Assembly (NCBI RefSeq): GCF_042676145.1
Contig: NZ_JBHTJW010000002.1
Coordinates: 1,798,001-1,862,000, forward strand
DNA length: 64,000 bases
Source of the DNA: Methylophilus glucosoxydans
Lineage (GTDB): Bacteria; Pseudomonadota; Gammaproteobacteria; Burkholderiales; Methylophilaceae
Direction: 5' to 3'
Within the stretch, counting starts at the first letter, position 1. Each line of letters starts with the position of its first letter. The notes beneath the pieces were generated by a model. The model saw only the letters and a program-made list of their open reading frames with translations. It was not told the origin of the DNA and did no database searches. Below, piece after piece: positions 15,877-24,035 of the stretch. The position numbers and the translations under genes were made by a program.

Positions 15877-17904
15877 ATGCAGCATCTGTTAAATCCTCCC
15901 CAGCGTGAAGCGATTCACTATCTTGACGGCCCGTTGCTGGTACTGGCAGGCGCTGGCAGTGGTAAAACCCGCGTCATTACCCAAAAAATTGCCTACCTGA
16001 TCAACCAGGCGGGTTACCAGGGCCATCAAATCGCGGCGATCACCTTTACCAACAAGGCCGCGCGTGAGATGCAGGAACGCGTGACCCCCTTGCTGGAAGG
16101 CAAAAGTGGCAAGGGACTTACCGTCACCACTTTTCACTCCCTAGGCTTGCAGATTTTGCGCCAGGAAGCGGCGCTGCTCGGCTATAAACCGCAATTCTCC
16201 ATTCTGGACGCCTCGGACAGCTTTAAAATCCTCAGTGATATTTTAGCCACCACCGACAAGCAACTGTTGCGCAAAACACAATGGCAAATCTCCAGTTGGA
16301 AGAATGACTTTATCAGTCCGGATCAGGCCAAATCACAAGCCGATGAAGAGCTCACCCATGCCGCAGCCCGGGTGTACCAGCTTTATCAGCAAACCCTGCG
16401 CGCGTATCAGGCGGTAGACTTTGATGACCTGATCAAGGTGCCGGTGGAGCTGTTTGATCAGCACAGTGAAATGCTGGAAAAATGGCAACGCAAGTTGCAC
16501 TACCTGCTCGTGGATGAATATCAGGATACCAATGCTTGCCAGTACAAACTGATTAAACAGCTAACCGGCCTGAGAGCACAATTCACCGCCGTAGGCGACG
16601 ATGACCAGGCGATTTATGGCTGGCGTGGTGCCAACGTGGAGAACTTGCGTCAGTTGACCACAGACTTTTCCAAACTCAAGGTGATCAAGCTCGAACAAAA
16701 CTACCGCTCTACCGTGCGGATTTTGCGCGCGGCCAACCACGTCATTGCCAACAACCCCAAACTGTTTGAGAAAAAACTGTGGAGCGAACTCGGCACCGGC
16801 GACCTGATCCACGTCACGGCGACGCAAAGTGAAGAGCACGAAGCAGAAACCGTGGTGATGAAGCTGCAAGCCCACAAATTCGAGCATCGCACGACTTACA
16901 AAGACTACGCCATTCTCTACCGCAGCAACCACCAGGCGCGGATTATTGAGCAATTTCTGCGTAACCACAAAATCCCCTACACAATTTCGGGGGGCCAATC
17001 CTTTTTTGACAAGGCTGAGATCAAAGACATCATCAGCTACCTGCGCCTGATCATGAACGAAGATGATGATCCTGCGTTTATCCGTGCCGCCACCACGCCG
17101 AAAAAAGGCATAGGCAACACCACGCTGGAGCGATTGGGCGAATACGCCAGCGCGCACAAAATGTCATTGTTTGCCGCCGCCTTTGAAGGTGGCTTTCAGC
17201 ATGAGGTCGGCGCCAAACAGCTGGATGACCTGCTGACCTTCTGCCGTTTTATCCAAACACTGCAAGGCCGTGCTGTCAAAGACCCTGCTAACGAAGTGCT
17301 CAGCGACTTACTCACCGCCATCCAGTATGAAAGCTATCTGTACGACGGTGAAGAAGCCAGATCTGCCGAGACGCGCTGGAGCAATGTACAAGAATTCGTC
17401 GCCTGGCTCAGCAAAAAAGGCGAAGCCTCGACCGAGTTCGGCCATGAATCGGACGGTAAAAACCTCATCGAACTGACACAACTGGTTTCGCTCATCACCA
17501 TGCTAGAAGGCCGCGAAGATGGCGAGCCAGATGCCGTCAAACTCTCTACCCTGCACGCCTCAAAAGGACTGGAATACGGCCATGTGTTTCTGATCGGCTG
17601 TGAAGAAGGCATCCTGCCGCACACCAACTCCATCGACGCTGACCAGATTGAAGAAGAACGCCGACTCATGTATGTAGGCATCACCCGCGCCCAAAAGTCA
17701 CTCAACATCACCTGGTGCAAAAAACGCAAACGGGCGGGTGAAATGCAAGCCTGCGAGCCTAGCCGTTTTATTAGCGAATTGCCTAAAGATGATGTGAAGC
17801 ACTTTGGCAATCCGTTTAACGGGCCGGATCAGGTGCTTAGCAAAGATTATGGAAAAAGTAAGATGGCGAATATCAAGGCGATGCTGGCAAGTAAGCCCTC
17901 GTAA
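15877..17904 (+). CDS. rep: ATP-dependent DNA helicase Rep
   Basis: A 675-residue UvrD/Rep-type superfamily 1 helicase. It has the Q motif (LNPPQREA), Walker A AGAGSGKT (residues 24-31), ITFTNKAAREM (motif Ia), LLVDEYQDTN (Walker B, about 210), GDDDQAIYGWRGA (motif III), QNYRST (IV), LSTLHASKGLEY (V) and VGITRAQ (VI). Length and the YQDTN and GDDDQ forms fit Rep better than UvrD (about 720). It unwinds DNA 3' to 5' and clears or restarts replication forks. It appears monocistronic and lies immediately before the polysaccharide cluster. Confidence 0.95.
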   Translation: MQHLLNPPQREAIHYLDGPLLVLAGAGSGKTRVITQKIAYLINQAGYQGHQIAAITFTNKAAREMQERVTPLLEGKSGKGLTVTTFHSLGLQILRQEAALLGYKPQFSILDASDSFKILSDILATTDKQLLRKTQWQISSWKNDFISPDQAKSQADEELTHAAARVYQLYQQTLRAYQAVDFDDLIKVPVELFDQHSEMLEKWQRKLHYLLVDEYQDTNACQYKLIKQLTGLRAQFTAVGDDDQAIYGWRGANVENLRQLTTDFSKLKVIKLEQNYRSTVRILRAANHVIANNPKLFEKKLWSELGTGDLIHVTATQSEEHEAETVVMKLQAHKFEHRTTYKDYAILYRSNHQARIIEQFLRNHKIPYTISGGQSFFDKAEIKDIISYLRLIMNEDDDPAFIRAATTPKKGIGNTTLERLGEYASAHKMSLFAAAFEGGFQHEVGAKQLDDLLTFCRFIQTLQGRAVKDPANEVLSDLLTAIQYESYLYDGEEARSAETRWSNVQEFVAWLSKKGEASTEFGHESDGKNLIELTQLVSLITMLEGREDGEPDAVKLSTLHASKGLEYGHVFLIGCEEGILPHTNSIDADQIEEERRLMYVGITRAQKSLNITWCKKRKRAGEMQACEPSRFISELPKDDVKHFGNPFNGPDQVLSKDYGKSKMANIKAMLASKPS

Positions 17905-17943
17905 ATGTAAAGCGCTTGTTGAAGGCTACACAGATAGTGCCCA

Positions 17944-17952
17944 TGCTATAAT
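17944..17952 (+). promoter_or_regulatory. Extended -10 promoter of the polysaccharide cluster
   Basis: TG-C-TATAAT is a perfect extended -10 element 31 bases before the gmd ATG (17983). No good -35 hexamer is present at 16-18 bases, which an extended -10 can tolerate. It is the only strong promoter-like sequence seen before the cluster and may drive the long operon. Confidence 0.6.
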
Positions 17953-17982
17953 TCCATCACTTTTCAACTTAGCAATTTAATC

Positions 17983-19068
17983 ATGTCACAAAAAGTCGCT
18001 TTAATTACAGGCATCACAGGACAGGATGGTGCATATCTGGCCGAGCTCTTATTGAACAAAGGCTATATCGTGCACGGCATCAAGCGACGCGCCTCTCTGT
18101 TCAATACCGATAGAATTGATCACCTCTATCAAGATCCGCATATTGAACATCAGAATTTTATCTTGCACTATGGCGACCTGACTGATTCGACAAATCTGAT
18201 CAGAATTATTCAGCAAGTCCAACCAGACGAAATCTACAACCTGGCGGCCATGAGCCATGTCGGTGTTAGCTTCGAAACGCCTGAGTACACTGCGAATGCA
18301 GATGGCATTGGCACACTACGCATTCTCGAAGCAATCCGGATTCTTGGACTAGAGAAAAAAACTCGTTTTTATCAAGCATCGACTTCTGAGTTATATGGCT
18401 TGGTGCAAGAAACACCGCAAAAAGAGACCACTCCATTTTATCCACGTAGTCCTTATGCTGTTGCTAAAATGTATGCTTATTGGATTACAGTTAACTATCG
18501 TGAAGCGTATGGTATTTATGCGTGCAATGGCATCCTGTTTAATCATGAATCGCCAATTCGTGGTGAAACATTTGTAACTCGAAAAATTACACGCGCTCTT
18601 GCCAGAATAAAGTTGAGTTTGCAAGACTGCCTGTACCTTGGCAATTTGGACTCCTTACGTGACTGGGGTCATGCCAAGGATTATGTCGAGATGCAATGGC
18701 TAATGTTGCAGCAAGAACAACCAGAAGATTTTGTAATTGCTACAGGTAAACAATATAGCGTTCGTGACTTTGTGAATGCCGCTGCCAAGGAACTTGATAT
18801 GGTCATTACTTGGAAAGGGAGTGGCATAGACGAAAAAGGTTACTGGGGCGACAAGTGTATCATTCAGGTTGACCCTCGCTACTTTAGACCCACGGAGGTT
18901 GACACCCTGCTTGGCGACCCGACCAAAGCCAAACAGAAGCTCGGATGGACACCAAAAACCTGCTTTGAAGAGTTGGTCTCTGAAATGGTGCGTGAAGATT
19001 ACAAGTCTGCCCAGCGTGATGAGTTAATAAAACACCACGGCTATAAAGCCATGGATTATCACGAGTAA
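17983..19068 (+). CDS. gmd: GDP-mannose 4,6-dehydratase
   Basis: A 361-residue short-chain dehydrogenase-type enzyme. The NADP-binding loop is GITGQDGAYLAELLL (residues 9-23), the catalytic region is QASTSELYGLVQETPQ and the active pair is in SPYAVAKMYAYW (YxxxK). NHESPIRGETFVTRKIT and LGNLDSLRDWGHAKDYVE are family signatures. It converts GDP-D-mannose to GDP-4-keto-6-deoxymannose, the first step to GDP-L-fucose. The next gene, 3 bases on, performs the second step. It opens the surface polysaccharide cluster. No Shine-Dalgarno sequence is obvious. Confidence 0.96.
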   Translation: MSQKVALITGITGQDGAYLAELLLNKGYIVHGIKRRASLFNTDRIDHLYQDPHIEHQNFILHYGDLTDSTNLIRIIQQVQPDEIYNLAAMSHVGVSFETPEYTANADGIGTLRILEAIRILGLEKKTRFYQASTSELYGLVQETPQKETTPFYPRSPYAVAKMYAYWITVNYREAYGIYACNGILFNHESPIRGETFVTRKITRALARIKLSLQDCLYLGNLDSLRDWGHAKDYVEMQWLMLQQEQPEDFVIATGKQYSVRDFVNAAAKELDMVITWKGSGIDEKGYWGDKCIIQVDPRYFRPTEVDTLLGDPTKAKQKLGWTPKTCFEELVSEMVREDYKSAQRDELIKHHGYKAMDYHE

Positions 19069-19071
19069 CAA

Positions 19072-20049
19072 ATGGAAAAAAGCGCGAAAATTTACATTGC
19101 AGGTCACCGTGGCCTGGTTGGTTCTGCTATCGTCAAAGTGCTGTTAGCAAAAGGTTACAGCAATCTTGTGATGCGTACGCATGCAGAACTTGATCTGACT
19201 TCACAGCAAGCTGTCATTGAATTTTTTTCAAAAGAAAAACCTGAATACGTGTTCTTAGCTGCTGCCAAAGTGGGTGGCATCCATGCCAACAACACCTACC
19301 CCGCTGAATTTATCTATGATAACTTAGCCATCCAGACCAATGTAATTCATCAATGTTATGTGCATGGAGTAAAGCGGTTACTTTTTTTAGGCTCAAGCTG
19401 CATTTATCCAAAACTCGCTCCACAACCTATCAAAGAAGAGTATCTGCTGACGGGCGCGCTTGAACCAACAAATCGGCCTTACGCACTCGCAAAAATTGCC
19501 GGGATAGAAATGTGCTGGAGTTACAACAGACAGTATGGAACACAATTTTTAGCGGTAATGCCAACCAATCTGTATGGACCAGGTGACAACTATCATCCAG
19601 AAAATAGTCATGTAATACCTGCACTTATTAGAAAGTTTCATGATGCTAAAATTAATAATTTACCCGACGTGACAGTATGGGGAACTGGGACGCCAAGGCG
19701 GGAGTTTTTATTCAATCAGGATATGGCTGATGCGTGCGTTTTTTTAATGCAATTAGAGGAAAGTAAATTTCGTAGTTTATTAAATAGTGATCAACCTGCT
19801 TCCGAAAAATTCCAACCGCCATTAATCAATGTCGGTTTCGGAAGCGACGTTACAATTGAATATCTCGCAGACACTATTAAGTCAACTATTGATTTTCAAG
19901 GTCAAATTATATATGACAAGACCAAACCTGATGGTACACCTCGAAAATTAATGGATTCATCTTTACTCTTTTCATTAGGCTGGCAACCCAACACTGCTTT
20001 AAAGGATGGGCTCTCTCGAGCTTATGCAGAATTCAAAAATAAATATTAG
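19072..20049 (+). CDS. fcl: GDP-L-fucose synthase
   Basis: A 325-residue epimerase/reductase with N-terminal NADP loop GHRGLVGSAIVKVL. FLGSSCIYPK and PYALAKIAG carry the Ser-Tyr-Lys catalytic set, and family signatures GPGDNYHPENSHVIPALIRKF and GTGTPRREFLF are present. It epimerises and reduces the Gmd product to GDP-L-fucose. It follows gmd by 3 bases. An insertion with ESKFRSLLNSDQPASEKF near residue 230 slightly lengthens it. Base composition shifts inside this gene: the first third resembles the flanking genome and the rest is AT-rich, marking the left edge of the variable part of the cluster. Confidence 0.94.
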   Translation: MEKSAKIYIAGHRGLVGSAIVKVLLAKGYSNLVMRTHAELDLTSQQAVIEFFSKEKPEYVFLAAAKVGGIHANNTYPAEFIYDNLAIQTNVIHQCYVHGVKRLLFLGSSCIYPKLAPQPIKEEYLLTGALEPTNRPYALAKIAGIEMCWSYNRQYGTQFLAVMPTNLYGPGDNYHPENSHVIPALIRKFHDAKINNLPDVTVWGTGTPRREFLFNQDMADACVFLMQLEESKFRSLLNSDQPASEKFQPPLINVGFGSDVTIEYLADTIKSTIDFQGQIIYDKTKPDGTPRKLMDSSLLFSLGWQPNTALKDGLSRAYAEFKNKY

Positions 20050-20073
20050 CGATTTACTCTCCCAAAGTTATTC

Positions 20074-21081
20074 ATGAAAAATATTCTGCTAACCGGTGGT
20101 GCCGGATATATTGGCTCTCATACCTTTATTGAACTCTTTCAATGTGGGTTTAGACCAATCATTTATGATAATTTTTCAAACAGTAAAATTGAAGTTATCA
20201 ATAGACTCTCTCAAATCTGCAACTCAGAAATTGAGTACATTAAAGGTGACATAAGAGATCAAAACCAACTTGAAGCTAGCATAAGAGATTATAACTGTGA
20301 GGCAATAATTCACTTTGCAGGGCTAAAAGCAGTTGGTGAGTCTGTTTCCAATCCAGATTTATATTATTCAAACAATTTAACCGGTACAGTTTGTTTACTC
20401 AATGCCATCAATAATACTGGCGTAACCAAATTAGTATTTAGTTCATCCGCAACTGTTTATGGGAAACCAATTTATTTACCAATAGATGAGAAACATCCTC
20501 TCTCAGCAACAAACCCTTACGGCAGAACAAAATTATTCATTGAGGAAATGCTAAGAGATTACGCTAATGCTTTTCCTAAACTAAAAATAGCGATTTTGAG
20601 ATACTTTAATCCAGCAGGTGCGCACGAGAGCGGTTTAATAGGTGAGGATCCTCTTGGCATTCCAAATAATCTAATGCCATATGTTTCTCAAGTGGCAGCA
20701 GGATTAAGAACACACGTGAACGTTTGGGGAAATGATTATGAAACTCATGATGGCACTGGAGTTAGGGACTTTATTCATGTTACAGACCTGGCAAAAGGTC
20801 ATATCAAAGCTTTAAATAAGCTTGATGATCTCACCTCTATCGCAGTGAATCTTGGCACTGGAAAAGGTTATAGCGTTATGGACATAATTAAAACATTCCA
20901 AGAAGCAGCTGGAACAGAAATTCCTTATCAGTTCAAAGATAGAAGAAACGGTGATGTTGCTTCTTGCTACGCAAATCCATCATTTGCCAACAAAATAATT
21001 GGCTGGAAAGCTGAGAGGAATTTATTTGAAATGTGTAAAGATCACTGGAATTGGCAAAAGAACAATCCGAATGGTTATTAA
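20074..21081 (+). CDS. galE: UDP-glucose 4-epimerase
   Basis: A 335-residue enzyme with NAD loop GGAGYIGSH (residues 8-16), VFSSSATVYG, active pair in NPYGRTKLFIE, ILRYFNPAGAHESG and VRDFIHVTDLA. Length and motifs match GalE, which interconverts UDP-glucose and UDP-galactose (or the N-acetyl forms in some relatives). It supplies a galactose-type donor for the glycan. It lies 24 bases after fcl and 6 bases before the transporter permease, within the same operon. AT-rich codon use like its downstream neighbours. Confidence 0.92.
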   Translation: MKNILLTGGAGYIGSHTFIELFQCGFRPIIYDNFSNSKIEVINRLSQICNSEIEYIKGDIRDQNQLEASIRDYNCEAIIHFAGLKAVGESVSNPDLYYSNNLTGTVCLLNAINNTGVTKLVFSSSATVYGKPIYLPIDEKHPLSATNPYGRTKLFIEEMLRDYANAFPKLKIAILRYFNPAGAHESGLIGEDPLGIPNNLMPYVSQVAAGLRTHVNVWGNDYETHDGTGVRDFIHVTDLAKGHIKALNKLDDLTSIAVNLGTGKGYSVMDIIKTFQEAAGTEIPYQFKDRRNGDVASCYANPSFANKIIGWKAERNLFEMCKDHWNWQKNNPNGY

Positions 21082-21087
21082 AGATAA

Positions 21088-21927
21088 ATGAATAACGTTG
21101 ACTCAAATATTACGACTATTGAAGCAGGTAAGTTGGAAAAGGCTTATTGGCTCGATCTATGGAAATACCGTGAATTATTTTTTTTTCTGGCTTGGAAAGA
21201 TGTACTTGTCAGGTATAAACAAACAATGATTGGAATAACATGGGCTTTAATTAGACCTGTTTTGACAATGATTGTATTTACCTTGGTATTTGGGAAATTA
21301 GCCAATTTACCTTCGGATAACGTTCCTTATCCTATTTTAGTTTTTGCTGGGTTACTACCTTGGCAGTTTTTCTCAACGGCATTTGCAGAGGCTGGTAATA
21401 GTTTAATATCAAACGCCAATATGATTTCAAAAATATACTTTCCAAGGATGATTATTCCAGTCAGTGCAATTATTGTTACTTTAGTTGACTTTCTGATTTC
21501 ATTTTTTATTCTTGTTATACTAATGTTTTGGTATGGTTACCAACCCAGCTTGCACATATTACTTTTGCCATTATTCATACTAATGTCAATTTTAGCTGCA
21601 TTAGGTGCTGGGCTTTGGATTGCAGCATTAAATGTTGAATACAGAGACTTCAGATTTATTATCCCTTTTATATTACAGTTCGGACTGTACATTTCACCTA
21701 TCGGCTTTAGCTCATCAATAATTCCAGAAAAATGGAAGCTGCTTTACTCAATTAATCCAATGGTTGGTATTATTGATGGCTTTAGATGGGCAATTTTGGG
21801 CCACCACGCTACAAGTAAGATTTACTTACCAGGACTATACCTCTCTTTATCGTTAATTCTTTTAATTTTAATTACGGGAATACGTTTTTTTAGAAACACT
21901 GAGCGTAGCTTTGCTGACGTTATATAA
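21088..21927 (+). CDS. wzm: Polysaccharide ABC transporter permease (Wzm-like)
   Basis: A 279-residue inner-membrane protein of the ABC-2 type. The N-terminal amphipathic part (DLWKYRELFFFLAWKDV) and the VRYKQTMIGITWALIRPV motif precede six predicted membrane segments. GLLPWQFFSTAFAEAGNSL is typical of O-antigen and teichoic-acid exporters. With the ATPase that follows immediately, it exports lipid-linked glycan to the periplasm. Its presence and the lack of Wzx and Wzy define the ABC-dependent route. It ends 1 base before the preferred ATG of the next gene. Confidence 0.92.
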   Translation: MNNVDSNITTIEAGKLEKAYWLDLWKYRELFFFLAWKDVLVRYKQTMIGITWALIRPVLTMIVFTLVFGKLANLPSDNVPYPILVFAGLLPWQFFSTAFAEAGNSLISNANMISKIYFPRMIIPVSAIIVTLVDFLISFFILVILMFWYGYQPSLHILLLPLFILMSILAALGAGLWIAALNVEYRDFRFIIPFILQFGLYISPIGFSSSIIPEKWKLLYSINPMVGIIDGFRWAILGHHATSKIYLPGLYLSLSLILLILITGIRFFRNTERSFADVI

Positions 21928-21928
21928 A

Positions 21929-23158
21929 ATGACTACTGTGATATCCGTTGAAAACTTAGGTAAGAAATATAACCTTAGTCACAAATCGAAAGAGCGGTAT
22001 AAATCTCTTAGAGATGTACTTACTAAGAAATTTAGCTCTATAAAACCAATAAATACTCCCCCCAGAAATACTGAAGAGTTTTGGGCTCTCAAAGAAATTA
22101 ACTTCGAGATAAAACAAGGCGAAAAAGTTGGAATTATTGGTAGAAATGGTGCAGGTAAATCTACGCTCCTAAAAATACTTTCAAGAATTACCGAGCCATC
22201 TACTGGCAAGATTCAAATCAAAGGCAAAGTTGCAAGTTTGCTAGAGGTTGGCACAGGTTTTCACCCTGAACTTACAGGACGCGAAAACATTTATCTAAAT
22301 GGTGCGATTTTGGGCATGAGTCGCATCGAAATTAAAAAAAAATTTGATGAAATTGTCGCCTTTTCTGAAGTAGAGAAGTTTCTTGATACTCCGGTCAAAC
22401 GTTACTCCAGTGGTATGTACATGCGACTGGCTTTCGCAGTTGCAGCACATTTAGAACCTGAGATTTTGGTAGTAGATGAAGTACTAGCCGTTGGGGATGC
22501 TCAGTTTCAAAAAAAGTGCCTGGGTAAGATGGAGGAGATTGGGAAGAGTGGTCGTACAGTTTTGTTCGTGAGCCATAATTTGGATGCCGTCACAACTCTT
22601 TGCGATAAAGGGATAGTTTTAAACAATGGTAAGGTTGATTTCGTTGGTTCTGCTGAAGATGCTAGAGCAAAATACTTAAATCACTCATTAAAGTATAAAG
22701 CCTCTGTATATAACAACGCAGGGCGTGGAGGTACTGGTGGCGTTAGTATTGAGTACTTAGCAGTTGAGTCAGGTGATACATTGACCGCAGGCAACTCATT
22801 ATTAGTCGCTCTTAGAGCTTCTGTTGATGATAAGTTTAGGCATCGAAAAGATTTGCAAGTGGCATTTGGAATTGACTCAGAAGATGGGGTTCGGTTGTAT
22901 ACATTTTTATCATCATGGATAAATTATGAATTGAATTTAAGTAGTGGCGAAATCAATCTAAATTGGCAAGTACAAAGCTTGCCATTGGTTCCTGGAAAAT
23001 ACTTTATTAGCGCCTCAGTGATATTTCAAGGAGAGACCCTTGATAGCATTTTACATTGCGGTGAATTTTTTGTTACTTATCCTAAGAAGCATATGCATAT
23101 TGAACGACTTCATGGATGGGGACCTTTGGATTTAAACTGTCAAATATATAGTAAGTGA
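21929..23158 (+). CDS. wzt: Polysaccharide ABC transporter ATPase with C-terminal glycan-binding domain (Wzt-like)
   Basis: A 409-residue protein. The ABC domain (about residues 1-245) has Walker A GRNGAGKST (71-79), the KpsT/TagH-type GTGFHPELTGRENIYLNG, signature YSSGMYMRLAFA, VVDEVLAVGD and LFVSHN. The C-terminal domain (about 265-405) resembles the Wzt carbohydrate-binding domain, which in studied systems recognises the modified non-reducing end of the glycan before export. Its presence implies a capped polymer, and the TylF-type methyltransferase next door is a candidate capping enzyme. ATG 21929 is preferred over TTG 21911 because MTTVISVENLGK aligns with family N-termini. An A9 tract lies at 22334-22342. 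Confidence 0.92.
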   Translation: MTTVISVENLGKKYNLSHKSKERYKSLRDVLTKKFSSIKPINTPPRNTEEFWALKEINFEIKQGEKVGIIGRNGAGKSTLLKILSRITEPSTGKIQIKGKVASLLEVGTGFHPELTGRENIYLNGAILGMSRIEIKKKFDEIVAFSEVEKFLDTPVKRYSSGMYMRLAFAVAAHLEPEILVVDEVLAVGDAQFQKKCLGKMEEIGKSGRTVLFVSHNLDAVTTLCDKGIVLNNGKVDFVGSAEDARAKYLNHSLKYKASVYNNAGRGGTGGVSIEYLAVESGDTLTAGNSLLVALRASVDDKFRHRKDLQVAFGIDSEDGVRLYTFLSSWINYELNLSSGEINLNWQVQSLPLVPGKYFISASVIFQGETLDSILHCGEFFVTYPKKHMHIERLHGWGPLDLNCQIYSK

Positions 23159-23165
23159 GTTTAAT

Positions 23166-23981
23166 ATGAGAAAAGAATTAGATGCAGGTGGGTTGCTTTA
23201 TGTGGATTTGCTTAAAAAAGCATTAACAAATTGGATTCACGGTCATGAGGAGTTCATTAAAGTTGATTTAGCCCCTAGAAAAGCATATTTTGCAAAATGG
23301 ATATTGCCTGAAAATACATTTTTAGTTAAACCGCAGAAGTTTGATGAAAAAAAACGTGAATCTGGTCTGGACTGGCCGGGAATGGCGCATACGATGATAG
23401 GATTAAAGCGTTTAAGCAATATACAGTTTTGTATAGAGCAAGTTATTAAAAATGACGTGCCTGGAGACTTTATAGAAACAGGTGTATGGCGTGGTGGAGG
23501 TGTGATTTTCATGCGTGGCATGCTCAAGGCTCTTAGTGTTACAGACCGTTTGGTCTGGGCAGCTGACTCATTCGAGGGGTTACCAAAACCAGACCCAGAA
23601 AAATATCCTGCTGACTTAGACGACCCACATTACAAAATTGACTATTTAAGAGTTTCGCTTGAGGCTGTTAAAGAGAACTTTTCCGCTTATGGTTTATTGG
23701 ACAATCAAGTAAAGTTTCTAAAGGGTTGGTTTAAAGATACCTTACCTCAAGCACCTATAGATAAGTTGGCTATTTTGCGTTTAGATGGCGACATGTATGA
23801 ATCTACTATGGATGCTTTAAAAAGTTTGTACCCTAAATTATCTACTGGTGGATATGTAATCGTAGACGATTATTCAATAGTAAACTGTGCAAAAGCAATA
23901 CATGATTTTCGTGGTTTGCATAAAATCAATGATGAAATTATAGACATAGATGGTGTAAGTGCTTTTTGGAAAAAGACTTAA
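23166..23981 (+). CDS. TylF/MycF-type O-methyltransferase
   Basis: A 271-residue protein. GMAHTMIGLKRLSN and the SAM-binding GDFIETGVWRGGGVIFMRG (about residues 98-117) are followed by WAADSFEGLP and the metal-binding region LAILRLDGDMYEST and VIVDDY. These match the macrocin O-methyltransferase (TylF, PF05711) family, which methylates sugar hydroxyls using SAM and a divalent metal. In this cluster it probably methylates a glycan sugar, possibly as the chain terminator recognised by the Wzt domain encoded 8 bases upstream. The capping role is inferred from position. Confidence 0.85.
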   Translation: MRKELDAGGLLYVDLLKKALTNWIHGHEEFIKVDLAPRKAYFAKWILPENTFLVKPQKFDEKKRESGLDWPGMAHTMIGLKRLSNIQFCIEQVIKNDVPGDFIETGVWRGGGVIFMRGMLKALSVTDRLVWAADSFEGLPKPDPEKYPADLDDPHYKIDYLRVSLEAVKENFSAYGLLDNQVKFLKGWFKDTLPQAPIDKLAILRLDGDMYESTMDALKSLYPKLSTGGYVIVDDYSIVNCAKAIHDFRGLHKINDEIIDIDGVSAFWKKT

Positions 23982-24035
23982 TTTAGTTCTATAAATTTCG
24001 AGTTAATTAATTCTCTCTAACTGACTCCTTAAAGA

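Noticed and set aside
17910..17943. A -35 hexamer for the gmd promoter
   Set aside because: TTGAAG lies 22 bases from TATAAT, too far. Only the extended -10 is supported.
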